Source: Hyphomonas sp. (GTDB lineage: Bacteria > Pseudomonadota > Alphaproteobacteria > Caulobacterales > Hyphomonadaceae). From it: DNA of 64,000 nt. A program made the translations under genes and the position numbers. This document shows positions 8,326 to 16,950 of this stretch, piece by piece (positions within the stretch are counted from its first letter, which is position 1; the number at the start of each line of letters is the position of its first letter). The stretch is taken from NCBI RefSeq assembly GCF_016125515.1, contig NZ_WGLO01000009.1, positions 124,001-188,000 of the forward strand, written 5' to 3'. Under the pieces are notes generated by a model. It was not told where the DNA came from. It saw only the letters and a program-made list of their open reading frames with translations, and searched no databases.

Positions 8326-9216
8326 CTAGGCCCTAAGGAACGGCACGATGTCCGAGACCAGCGTGTCGGACATCCTGTCGGCCAGGTCGTGGCCCCATTT
8401 GGGATAGCGCTTGAACACGGCGCCGGGAATGCGCCGGGCGATGTCTTCGCCGGCGGCGGGGCGGACCAGAGGATCGTCCGCACCATGAAGGACCAGCGTC
8501 GGCGCAGTCACCTGGCCGAGCCGTTCATGCCAGCGCTTCTGGGCGACGACCGCGCCGTTCTGGCGCAGGATGCCGAAGGGGCGGTCGGAGCGGTGGAAGT
8601 CCTCGATGGCGCGGGCACGGATGATCTCCGCGCTGTTGCGCAGGTCAGGGTGCGAGCCGATGCCATGCTGGGCGACGACGGCGATCTCGCCGATGGCTTC
8701 AGCGGTGCGCACAGGGGGCAGGGCTGAAAGCGCCGCCATCGCTTCAGGGGTCGGCGGCGGCAGGGCGGGGTTGCCCGACGTCGTCATCATCGCCACGAGC
8801 TTGCGCACCTTGCGGGGATGGTCGAGCGCCATCAGCTGGCCGATCATGCCGCCCATCGACATGCCGATGATGTCAGCCTGTTCGATGCCGATCGCATCCA
8901 GAAGGCCGGCCGTGTCGGTGGCCATGTCGTCGAGTGTGTAGGGCACCAGTTTTGCCGTATCCTTGCCGGCCATCGCCGCCTGGATGATCTCCATCGCGCT
9001 CGGCGGTGTGAAACCGGCGATCTCGGTGGAGAGGCCGACGTCGCGGTTGTCGAACCAGATGACACGGAAGCCGGCATCGGCAATGCCGCGCTTGAGCGCT
9101 TCCGGCCAGCGCGTCATCTGCAGCGCGAAACCCATGATCAAAAGGACTGCGGGATCGTTCGGGCTGCCCATCGTGTCGTATTCGAGCTCGATGCCATTGG
9201 TTTTGGCGCGTGCCAT
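8326..9216 (-). CDS. Alpha/beta hydrolase
   Basis: 296 residues of the alpha/beta-hydrolase fold. The oxyanion-side motif is LLIMGFALQMTRWPEAL; the nucleophile elbow is IIGMSMGGMIGQLMAL (Ser in GMSMGG). The acid is in LVLHGADDPLVRP and the catalytic His in YPKWGHDLADR. FDNRDVGLS is typical of the aclacinomycin methylesterase/RdmC-like subgroup. Likely a cytoplasmic esterase of unknown substrate. ATG 9216 follows AAAGGATC; the longer reading from 9273 runs through the TonB-receptor terminator region and is unlikely. Confidence 0.85.
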   Translation of the reverse strand: MARAKTNGIELEYDTMGSPNDPAVLLIMGFALQMTRWPEALKRGIADAGFRVIWFDNRDVGLSTEIAGFTPPSAMEIIQAAMAGKDTAKLVPYTLDDMATDTAGLLDAIGIEQADIIGMSMGGMIGQLMALDHPRKVRKLVAMMTTSGNPALPPPTPEAMAALSALPPVRTAEAIGEIAVVAQHGIGSHPDLRNSAEIIRARAIEDFHRSDRPFGILRQNGAVVAQKRWHERLGQVTAPTLVLHGADDPLVRPAAGEDIARRIPGAVFKRYPKWGHDLADRMSDTLVSDIVPFLRA

Positions 9217-9281
9217 GGGCGTGATCCTTTGCCGGTTGCGGGCTGACAGTAGGGGCGTGGGGGCCGCGATCAAGCGGCAAC

Positions 9282-9311
9282 AAAAAACGCCGCCTCCCGG
9301 AGGAGGCGGCG
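9282..9311 (-). terminator. Rho-independent terminator after the TonB-dependent receptor
   Basis: On the minus strand a perfect 10-bp GC stem (9302-9311 with 9288-9297, 4-nt loop) is followed by six U residues (A run 9282-9287). It lies 25 nt beyond the receptor stop. Confidence 0.9.
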
Positions 9312-9336
9312 CTGGTTCTGGATCAGGCAGATCCGA

Positions 9337-11820
9337 TCAGAAGGTCACGGACGCTTTCATGTACACGAAGCGGCCCGAGCTGCCGTACGGGATGTAGCCC
9401 GAGAACGGCGTGTTGCCGGTGCCGTTCTGAGCGGCCGGTGCCGGATCGCCATACTCGTCGAACAGGTTGTCCGCGCCGAGCGACAGGGTCACCATGTCGT
9501 TCCAGGTGTAGCGGGCTTCGAGATCGACCAGCGTGTTCGGGCTGATCGTGTAGTCGTTCGCCGGGTTGGAGCTCGGCACGAGCACTTCGCCGTAGCGGAT
9601 TGCACGAACCGTGGCGCCGAAGGGGCCGTGTTCCCAATCCAGCGAGCCGGTGAACTTGTCAGCCGGGGTGCCTTCTTCGAACGTCTTGATGTTGACGCGG
9701 CCGAAGAGTTCCGGTGCCGGCGACAGGGCCGTCAGCGTCGGAATGGCAGGAATGGCGGTGACGTCGGTGCTGTTGAAGTTAGCACCGGCGGTCACGTTGA
9801 ACGTGCCGTAGGCGGTTTCCGGGAAGGCGTAGTTGGTCACGATGTCCACACCGGTGGTTTCGGTATCCACACCGTTCAGGAAGAAGCGGCCGCCGCCCGA
9901 GCCGATGAAGCCCTGACCTTGCAGGTAGGCGCGGACGTTCGCCTGGGTCAGGTTTTCCGACAGCACGACGCGGTCTGTAACGTCGATGCGGTAGGCGTCG
10001 ATCGTCACGTTCAGGCCACCTGCCCGCAGCACGGCGCCGATCGAGTAGTTAACCGAGGTTTCAGCATCAAGCGGTTTGGCGCCGAGGGCGATCGCGACCG
10101 GGTCGGTAACCGGGAAGGTCGTGATGTCGAACGGCACGCCGTTGATGAAGTTGGTCGACGTCGTGGCGAAGTATTGCTGCTGCAGCGACGGAGCGCGGAA
10201 GCCGTTCTGGATCGAACCGCGAAGCGCGAACATGTCGTTGAAGTCATAACGGGCGGCAAGCTTTCCGGTGACCGTTTCGCCGAAGTCGGAATAGGACTCG
10301 CCGCGGATGGCACCCGCCACCAGCAGCTTGTCGGTCAGGTTGGCTTCGAGGTCGAGATAGACGCCGACAGCCGTGCGGTCTTCGTCCACTTCGTTGGCCG
10401 GACGGAAGCCCGGGAAGACCTGTGCGCCGGAAGCCGTTGGGGCGCCGTTCAGCAGAACGCCGCCGTTGCGGTAAGAGTCCGGCTCGCCGGCGAAGATTTC
10501 GTACGTGTCCTGACGGGCTTCAACGCCCCAGGCCACGTTGAGGTCGGAGGCAAGGCCATCGACCGCGAAGCCTTTAGAAGCCGAGAGGTTGGCCGTGAGC
10601 TGACCATTCCGGAAGCCACCGGCATCAAACACCGTTTTAGACGTCGGACCGATCGAACGGTTGAGCGTGTTCTTGATGGTGAATTCCATCTCGTTCGAAC
10701 CGTAAACGAGCGAGGCGTCCATGTCCCAGCCTGCCCAGTCGAAGCGCGCGCCGCCGGCAACTGCATAGTCGGTCGTGGTCGGTGCGATCAGCGGCAGGAA
10801 GCCGTTCGGGTAGATTTCGATGACGTTGCGTGCGTCCAGGGCGCGACGGTAGAAGCCGGCCGATACGGTGTCGCGGTCCTGATAGCTGGCCCAGCCATAA
10901 AGTTCGACGCCGTTGGCGAGGTCATAGCCGGCATTGGCGAAGACCGTGAACTGCTCGAGTTCCGGCTCGCCGGTCCAGGCGTTGAAGCGGTTGATCACGG
11001 CTTCAGCGTCCGGCTGGCTGCCCGGATAGTTCGGGCGGGTGTCGAAACCGGAACGCTCCGAGTGCTGCTGGTCCTTGTACTCTGCCGAAACGGTCAGGAA
11101 GCCGGCGTCGCCGAGGGCGAGGCCTTTCCAGCCGGACAGGGTGAGGACGTGACCATCGGAACGCTCACGCGTCACGGTGGCGCCGGGGTTGGGAACGCCG
11201 GGCGCGGTCGGGGCGTTGACCGGAACGGTGTATTCAGTTTCGCGCCAGCCATAGCTGACGGCTGCGCCGCCGCCCGAGGAGGCTTCTTTCAGGCGCACGT
11301 TGATCACGCCAGCGATGGCGTCCGAACCGTAGAGGGCCGACGCACCGTCGCGCAGGACTTCGATGCCGCCGACGGCATCGGTCGGGATGGTGTTCATGTC
11401 GACCGCCGACGAGCCGCGGCCGATCGAGCCGTTGACGTTGACGAGCGAGGCGGTGTGGCGGCGCTTGCCGTTCACGAGGACCAGCGTCTGGTCAGGCGAC
11501 AGGCCGCGCAGCGTGGCCGGGCGAACCGAGTCGGTGCCGTCGTTGAGGGCAGGGCGCGGGAAGTTGAAGGAAGGCAGGTTGACCGAAAGGGCCTGGTTCA
11601 GTTCACCGATACCGATGTTCTGGATCGCGTCGGCAGAGATGACGTCAACCGGCGCAGCCGTGTCGAGTGCGGTCCGGTTCGCAACGCGCGTACCGATCGT
11701 GACAACCGTGTCGAGGGTCTTGGCTTCTTCCGTGGTGTCTTCCTGTGCCCAGGCGGTTGAGGCCCCGGCCGTGATGGCTATGCTCGCCACGGCGGCGAGA
11801 AGGATTTTCTTGAACTGCAT
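9337..11820 (-). CDS. TonB-dependent outer-membrane receptor
   Basis: 827 residues. A signal peptide (KKILLAAVASIAITAGASTAWA) is followed by a TonB-box/plug region (TLDTVVTIGTRVANRTALDTAAPVDVISADAIQNIG, read in parts), an RGLSPDQTLVLVNGKRRH plug element, and a long beta-barrel ending in the usual aromatic residue (KASVTF). It would import a ligand across the outer membrane using TonB/ExbBD energy. The plug segment (FPRPALNDGTDSVRPATLRG) resembles receptors for organic nutrients more than classic siderophore receptors. ATG 11820 has GGAGCGG upstream. The gene stands alone with its own terminator; the divergent SDR shares its promoter region. Confidence 0.92.
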   Translation of the reverse strand: MQFKKILLAAVASIAITAGASTAWAQEDTTEEAKTLDTVVTIGTRVANRTALDTAAPVDVISADAIQNIGIGELNQALSVNLPSFNFPRPALNDGTDSVRPATLRGLSPDQTLVLVNGKRRHTASLVNVNGSIGRGSSAVDMNTIPTDAVGGIEVLRDGASALYGSDAIAGVINVRLKEASSGGGAAVSYGWRETEYTVPVNAPTAPGVPNPGATVTRERSDGHVLTLSGWKGLALGDAGFLTVSAEYKDQQHSERSGFDTRPNYPGSQPDAEAVINRFNAWTGEPELEQFTVFANAGYDLANGVELYGWASYQDRDTVSAGFYRRALDARNVIEIYPNGFLPLIAPTTTDYAVAGGARFDWAGWDMDASLVYGSNEMEFTIKNTLNRSIGPTSKTVFDAGGFRNGQLTANLSASKGFAVDGLASDLNVAWGVEARQDTYEIFAGEPDSYRNGGVLLNGAPTASGAQVFPGFRPANEVDEDRTAVGVYLDLEANLTDKLLVAGAIRGESYSDFGETVTGKLAARYDFNDMFALRGSIQNGFRAPSLQQQYFATTSTNFINGVPFDITTFPVTDPVAIALGAKPLDAETSVNYSIGAVLRAGGLNVTIDAYRIDVTDRVVLSENLTQANVRAYLQGQGFIGSGGGRFFLNGVDTETTGVDIVTNYAFPETAYGTFNVTAGANFNSTDVTAIPAIPTLTALSPAPELFGRVNIKTFEEGTPADKFTGSLDWEHGPFGATVRAIRYGEVLVPSSNPANDYTISPNTLVDLEARYTWNDMVTLSLGADNLFDEYGDPAPAAQNGTGNTPFSGYIPYGSSGRFVYMKASVTF

Positions 11821-11991
11821 GCTATCCGCTCCGTTGGATTTGAATATGTGGCAACGACGTTGCGTTGTGTTTCCCCTACAGGACCGTAAGGTGTGGATGT
11901 GCGGCGGAGCAACAACCCAGTCACGCTCAAGCCACACTTAAGTTCGGCTTTTGTTGCATTTCGGTCACATTTTCGCACGGGAGGTGAACTT

Positions 11992-12807
11992 TTGGCCCTG
12001 AAACGTCGACTCTGTCTGATCACCGGCGCCTCTGCGGGCATCGGCGCCGAATTCGCCCGGCAGTATGCCGCGCTGGGCTGGAACCTGGTTTTGACGGCCC
12101 GGCGAGCGGACCGGCTGGAAGCGCTCGCGGCGGAACTTCGCGCCGAGCATGGGGTCGAAGTGACGGTGATGGCGGAGGATCTTGCAGATCCCGGCGCGCC
12201 GGCGCGGATCGTGGCTGCGCTTGCGGGTCGGGCCCTGGAGGTCGATGCGCTGGTTAACAATGCCGGATATGGTCTGCCGGGCACGTTCTTTTCGACGAAG
12301 TGGGAAGATCAGGCGGCATTCCTTCAGGTTCTGTACACGGCGCCGGTCGAACTGACCCATCGGTTGTTGCCCGGCATGGCGGCGCGCCGGTTCGGGCGGA
12401 TCATCAATGTGGCGTCGCTGGCCGGCTATGCGCCCGGCAGCGCTGGACATACGTTGTATGCCAGCGTGAAGACCGGAATGATCAAGTTCTCGGAGAGCAT
12501 CAACGCCGAATGCTCCGCCCTCGGACAAACAGACATCCACTGCTGCGCGCTGTGCCCGGGCTTCACCTGGAGTGAATTCCACGACGTGAACGGCACGCGC
12601 AGCGAGACGGACAAAATGCCGAAATGGATGTGGATGGAGGCAGCGCCCGTGGTGAAGGCCGGTATCGACGCGGTCAACCGTGGCCAGCCGGTGATTGTGC
12701 CGGGACTTGCGAACAAGGTCCTTGCCACCCTAACGCGCCTGCTGCCCGAGCCGATGGTCCGCGCGATCGCCGGCAGCCAGTCCTCCCGCTATCGGCGGAT
12801 GGACTAG
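11992..12807 (+). CDS. Short-chain dehydrogenase/reductase
   Basis: 271 residues of a classical SDR. The Rossmann cofactor motif is LITGASAGIG, the structural NNAG is in ALVNNAGYG, the catalytic Ser lies in INVASLAGY, and YASVK supplies Tyr and Lys. An Arg in TARRADRLEAL after strand 2 suggests NADP(H) preference. I chose a TTG start at 11992, preceded by GGGAGGT; upstream in-frame codons back to 11893 read through the divergent promoter. It overlaps the convergent membrane-protein gene by 4 nt (CTAG). Substrate unknown. Confidence 0.85.
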   Translation: MALKRRLCLITGASAGIGAEFARQYAALGWNLVLTARRADRLEALAAELRAEHGVEVTVMAEDLADPGAPARIVAALAGRALEVDALVNNAGYGLPGTFFSTKWEDQAAFLQVLYTAPVELTHRLLPGMAARRFGRIINVASLAGYAPGSAGHTLYASVKTGMIKFSESINAECSALGQTDIHCCALCPGFTWSEFHDVNGTRSETDKMPKWMWMEAAPVVKAGIDAVNRGQPVIVPGLANKVLATLTRLLPEPMVRAIAGSQSSRYRRMD

Positions 12808-15215
12808 GCGTCTTCGCTGTCGCCGCCCTCAACGGCGGAGCCCAGTACTTGAAGCAGGGCATCGCGCGCAGCCGCCGCCCTGACCCTGGACTTGGATGCT
12901 TCCGTCGCCGCGGCTTGTTCGGCGAGATGAAGCGCCAGCCGATAAGTCGACGCGCCGACGCCATAGATCGGATATTTGATGCCGTTGAGTGCCATGGCCT
13001 CGAGAGCGGCGTAGGCGTGCACCCGCATCTCGTCCTGTCCTTGGCGTAGCCGCCGCCATTCAAGACTGAAGACGCCCGGAATCTCCTCTCGCCATACGGC
13101 GTCAGCTTCCACCTGATCAGGCTTCAGCACGCTGGCGGCCAACAACAGCACGGCATTGCGTGTCCTCAGCATACCGATCAGTTTGAACGCCTGCATGTGC
13201 GCATAGGCAAATTCCGGGCGGTTGCAGGTTTCGATCATCAGGCTGGCAAGGCGTCCGAGTTCGAGATTCGAGAAATCGCGAGGCGTGGACTGCGCGGATT
13301 TCACGACATCTTCGAAATTCTGCTTTTCGACGAAGATGACATCATCCTTTGCCGAAGCGATTTTCAGGTGGAGCCAGCGGTCAGCAAGCTGGCCGACCTG
13401 GTTGCGCGGGTTGCCGGCGAGGAGACCGAACTTGCGAATCATCCAGCGCGCCCCGGCTTGCAGGTCGGGGCGGGGGTCGCGAACCAGTTCGTTGAGCCGG
13501 TTGCGGTCATACGGCCAAGGCATGCCCGCCATGCGCTGCTCGGTGACATGGTGCTCGACGCGGGCAAGGAAACTGGGCTTGGCTGTGAAATAGCCGTGTT
13601 TTCCCAGATCGATCACGGGGTTTTTCGCCTGTTCCTTCGGAGGTAACTGCGCCCACTTCTCGAAGTCGGCCTTGCTGGCCTTGATCATGCCGGTTTCGAA
13701 GAAATCTTCCTCCGAGATCGGATCCAGCACATCCAGCTGGCCGGAATCGTAAAGCTTCCGCTGGGTGTGGTTGCGCTGGAAAATGGCGATGGCCTGGAAC
13801 AGGGCGGCCATCACCACGAAATCGACCAGCACGCGCGACCCGAACATCAGGTGTTGGGCGACCTCCCGGTGCTCCGGGTTCTGCATGATGGTCGGCTCGG
13901 CTTTGAGGCCGTAGATCTCGACCCAATCGACGAGCGGAACGGCCTTGAGCAGTTCGAGCCCGAAAAAGCCGATCCAGTCATCGTAGCGACCCTGTTGCCC
14001 ATTCGCGAGGCATCGGGGATTGTCCAGCGTGGACAAATCCTGAAGGCAGAAGGCGCCCGTCATTTCGTTGAGCTGGAACAGGGTAAGCGGCACGAGGACG
14101 AACAGGAAGGCGTAGCTGAGCAGCGCTTCGTCACGCAGGTCGTTCGAGAAGCCGATATGGATGTCCTTGCTTTTGGTTGTTCGCAGGCGAGATGCGGTTT
14201 CCCGGTCGCCCTCGACCCAGCTCCAGCGGCGGCCAACTGAAAGCGCAAACAGGAAGGCCATCGCGATCGGGATCAATCCCCAGGGCTGGGGCAGGGCATA
14301 GCCGAGCAGGGTCAGCGGCGTCATCACGCCGATGATCAGCGCATGGTGCCAGCCGAGACCATGGCGCCCGTCCGGTGCCTGGATCGCGCCGGTCAGGGGC
14401 GAAATGATCCGCACAAGGATGGAATCGATCCAGCTGACCAGGGTCGTCAGGGATGTGGCCGGTCCGAAGGCCGCTGCCTTGGTCGTCATGTCGCGCTCCT
14501 GAAACAGGTTCAGGCCGCGCGTGACCGATGAGAGCACGATGAAGAAGACGAAGGCAAACATGACGAAGAGGGTGGCGATGAGGCCCATGTTGGGCCCCAG
14601 CGCCTCGAAGGCGTCATGCGCGGCGGCCCAGGCAAGTGAAACGATCAGGACCATCGTGAAGGCGCCGAACAGGAGCGATCCGCCCGAGATGGCGTCATTG
14701 CGCAGGATCGACTTTCCGGGGCGCGCTTGGGCCAGCAGGCGTTCAGTGTGGACGATGCCGGCAATCGCTGGTGCAAACGAAGCCCCGAGCAGGGCCATGA
14801 AGATTGCAAGCCGCCCGGGCAACTCGAGCTTCAGCACGCTCAGCGCGCCCGTCTTCGGCTGCAGCAACGCGAACAGGCAAAGCGCGAGCAGCGACACGAA
14901 CATCCAGATCAGCAATTCGGACAGCATCATGCGGCGCCTTTCCGGAGAGGCCTTGCCGGTCTCGCTGCGCTGGTCCGCGCAGATACGGACCAGCCGCGCG
15001 CACTGGAACAGGAACCAGGCAGCCAGTCCGAAGCCGATGGCTGCCCAGGCGTCCGGACCGGCGGCGTCGGCGGGCACACGGATGGGCCAGCCGATCGCCA
15101 GGGCCAGCACCATTAAAAGCCCGGCCTCGAACGTGGCCAGCGCTGTCCAGTTCTTGAGTGTGACGTGCCGCCGCCAGTTTACGGCTTTGCCGCCTGCTTC
15201 CGTCGTCCCTGCCAT
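12804..15215 (-). CDS. Large unidentified multi-pass membrane protein
   Basis: 803 residues, family not recognised. The N-terminal half carries about ten hydrophobic helices (for example FEAGLLMVLALAIGWPI, LLIWMFVSLLALCLFALL, LIATLFVMFAFVFFIVLSS, YAFLFVLVPLTLFQL, LVDFVVMAALFQAIAIF). A large soluble region follows, with an acidic segment (LDPISEEDFFETGMIKASKA) and a long helical C-terminus (about 450-803) that looks like an alpha-solenoid or armadillo-type fold. No transporter signature or catalytic motif is visible. It begins with ATG 15215 and overlaps the SDR gene at its 3-prime end. It may be a membrane-anchored scaffold; this is a guess. Confidence 0.7.
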   Translation of the reverse strand: MAGTTEAGGKAVNWRRHVTLKNWTALATFEAGLLMVLALAIGWPIRVPADAAGPDAWAAIGFGLAAWFLFQCARLVRICADQRSETGKASPERRRMMLSELLIWMFVSLLALCLFALLQPKTGALSVLKLELPGRLAIFMALLGASFAPAIAGIVHTERLLAQARPGKSILRNDAISGGSLLFGAFTMVLIVSLAWAAAHDAFEALGPNMGLIATLFVMFAFVFFIVLSSVTRGLNLFQERDMTTKAAAFGPATSLTTLVSWIDSILVRIISPLTGAIQAPDGRHGLGWHHALIIGVMTPLTLLGYALPQPWGLIPIAMAFLFALSVGRRWSWVEGDRETASRLRTTKSKDIHIGFSNDLRDEALLSYAFLFVLVPLTLFQLNEMTGAFCLQDLSTLDNPRCLANGQQGRYDDWIGFFGLELLKAVPLVDWVEIYGLKAEPTIMQNPEHREVAQHLMFGSRVLVDFVVMAALFQAIAIFQRNHTQRKLYDSGQLDVLDPISEEDFFETGMIKASKADFEKWAQLPPKEQAKNPVIDLGKHGYFTAKPSFLARVEHHVTEQRMAGMPWPYDRNRLNELVRDPRPDLQAGARWMIRKFGLLAGNPRNQVGQLADRWLHLKIASAKDDVIFVEKQNFEDVVKSAQSTPRDFSNLELGRLASLMIETCNRPEFAYAHMQAFKLIGMLRTRNAVLLLAASVLKPDQVEADAVWREEIPGVFSLEWRRLRQGQDEMRVHAYAALEAMALNGIKYPIYGVGASTYRLALHLAEQAAATEASKSRVRAAAARDALLQVLGSAVEGGDSEDA

Positions 15216-15309
15216 GACCCGCCCCGGTTAAACTTTTGTTTACCATAGCGCAGGGTTGAAAAAGTTGAAGCTTAGATTCGTGCTTGGCGAGAACTATCCC
15301 GGCGCAAAC

Positions 15310-15338
15310 AAAAAACGGCCCCTCCGGGGGAGGGGCCG
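15310..15338 (-). terminator. Rho-independent terminator after the acidic-tail membrane protein gene
   Basis: On the minus strand a 10-bp stem (15329-15338 with 15316-15325) and a 3-nt loop are followed by six U residues (A run 15310-15315). Confidence 0.88.
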
Positions 15339-15358
15339 CCTGAAATGGTGGGGGGCGT

Positions 15359-16681
15359 TCAGGCGCGGCGGCGGGCGTAGCGCTGGCGGATGCGGATCGG
15401 CTCGTCGTCCTCGGCCGGGGCGTCGCCGGTGCCGGTTTCGATCTCTTCGGCCTCGTCGGCGTCGGCATCCTCTTCGTCGAAGACGTCATCATCCGCATCG
15501 GCTTCGAATTCGTCTCCTTCGTCCGTGAAGTCGTCATCGACTTCTGCGTCGGCTTCGATGTCGTCTTCCTCATCGAGGAACGCGTCTTCGTCGCCGACTT
15601 CGTCCTCGGGATCCTCCGCGACATCGACCACGTCGTCCTCTTCGTCGACGATGTCGAATTCGGCGTCGTCTTCAAGCGTGTCGACTTCGTCCTCGATCAT
15701 CACATCGTCTTCTTCGATCTCGGCCTCTGCGACATAGACGTCATCGTCTTCCAGCGCCTCTTCGTCGGGGTCTTCTTCGAGGGCAGAAGAGCTTGCAAAG
15801 CGGGCGCGGATCCGGTCAGCGGTCGGCGTGGCGTCTTCCGAGCGCCAGTCGCTGGCCCGGCGGCGGGCAATGACAGGTCCGTCCGTGGGCGGGGCATTGT
15901 CCGGGTGACGGCGTTCGACAAAGGCGGGCTGCGCTGTATCGACGATGACCGGGCGGTGGACTCGTGGCGGTTCGATCTCGTCTTCATCGATGTTCGTCGC
16001 GCCGAAGTAGAGGTTCCAGTATTTTGCAATCACGTCGCCGCGCTGATCCAGCTTGCGCAGACGGCGGCGTTCAGACCAGCGGGTGAGTTTCACGCCCTCG
16101 ATCTGGAACTTGCGGGCAGCGCCCGCGGCCTGGCCGTATCCCGCATAGGTTTTCGGCGCGCCGCGGGCATGCTCGAACATCAGCTCGTTGGCGCCCTGAG
16201 CCTGGCTGCCGGCCCCGTCGGGCATCAGGTTGCGGAAGATATAGCTGAGCACCGGACCGTCGAGCTTGGAATACTCGATCATCCGTGTGCCTTCGATCTC
16301 GCCGTCCTGGTTGAGGCTATAGGCGGACAGGTTGAAGCCGAAGCCGGACGGGCGGATGCGCACGATGGTGAGGCGTTCGCTGCCGGCCGGGCCGCGTTCG
16401 GCTTGCAGCCAGGTGCCTTCTGTGTAGGCGCGGCCAAGCACCATGCGGCGCAAGAGGCCCAACTGGAAGACCAGCGGGAAGACCCATTCGGTCAGCATCA
16501 GCGAGCCGACGACCACAAGGGCGGCAATGCCGGCGACAGCGGCCCAGTAGACCGGGGTCAGGCCGCCGGTGGCGGTGGCGAGCATGTCCGAGGCGACCGG
16601 CCAGGCGCCGCACAGCACGGCGGCCACGAGCGCAGTGGCGGCAGTGTTCGAGATAAGCCTGAAACGTGAATAAGGGTGCAT
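15359..16681 (-). CDS. Membrane protein with extremely acidic C-terminal tail
   Basis: About 440 residues, family not recognised. Two N-terminal helices (TAATALVAAVLCGAWPVA and YWAAVAGIAALVVVGSLML) precede a soluble domain with FPLVFQLGLLRRMVLGRAY, YTEGTWLQAERGPAGSE and a conserved-looking GFNLSAYSLNQDGEIEG stretch. Residues about 300-425 are almost entirely Asp, Glu, Ala and Val, then the chain ends in a basic patch (IRIRQRYARRRA). The start may be ATG 16681 (AAGGAG 11 nt upstream) or ATG 16708. The tail is a plausible cation- or protein-binding disordered region. It has its own terminator. Confidence 0.65.
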   Translation of the reverse strand: MHPYSRFRLISNTAATALVAAVLCGAWPVASDMLATATGGLTPVYWAAVAGIAALVVVGSLMLTEWVFPLVFQLGLLRRMVLGRAYTEGTWLQAERGPAGSERLTIVRIRPSGFGFNLSAYSLNQDGEIEGTRMIEYSKLDGPVLSYIFRNLMPDGAGSQAQGANELMFEHARGAPKTYAGYGQAAGAARKFQIEGVKLTRWSERRRLRKLDQRGDVIAKYWNLYFGATNIDEDEIEPPRVHRPVIVDTAQPAFVERRHPDNAPPTDGPVIARRRASDWRSEDATPTADRIRARFASSSALEEDPDEEALEDDDVYVAEAEIEEDDVMIEDEVDTLEDDAEFDIVDEEDDVVDVAEDPEDEVGDEDAFLDEEDDIEADAEVDDDFTDEGDEFEADADDDVFDEEDADADEAEEIETGTGDAPAEDDEPIRIRQRYARRRA

Positions 16682-16950
16682 CCGTCCGGCGACTCCTTGA
16701 AGCGACATTGCGATGACAGGGGGAATAGGGCTTCTCGCACCAATTTTCTGTTAACTTTCTGATGGTTAATGAGTTCCTAATCAACCCGCAGCTGGTTAAC
16801 GGGGCTTCAGGTTCGATTAACTTTTGCACTGACGCCGCGGCGGCCGGCTCCAGCGTTGTTGCGCCGCACAAATCGAGACTCGCCAGTTGCGGCGCGGGAC
16901 TTATAATCAGTCGGGATCATACCGAACGAAAACACCGGAGGGAGCGGCTC

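Noticed and set aside
9628-11760. 710-residue plus-strand open frame opposite the TonB receptor
   Set aside because: Antisense shadow; the receptor on the minus strand has a signal peptide, plug and barrel features and a terminator.
16709-16950. CtrA-type binding sites (TTAA pairs) upstream of mcd
   Set aside because: Several TTAA/GTTAAC motifs occur, but spacing between pairs is not the seven bases of the full CtrA box.
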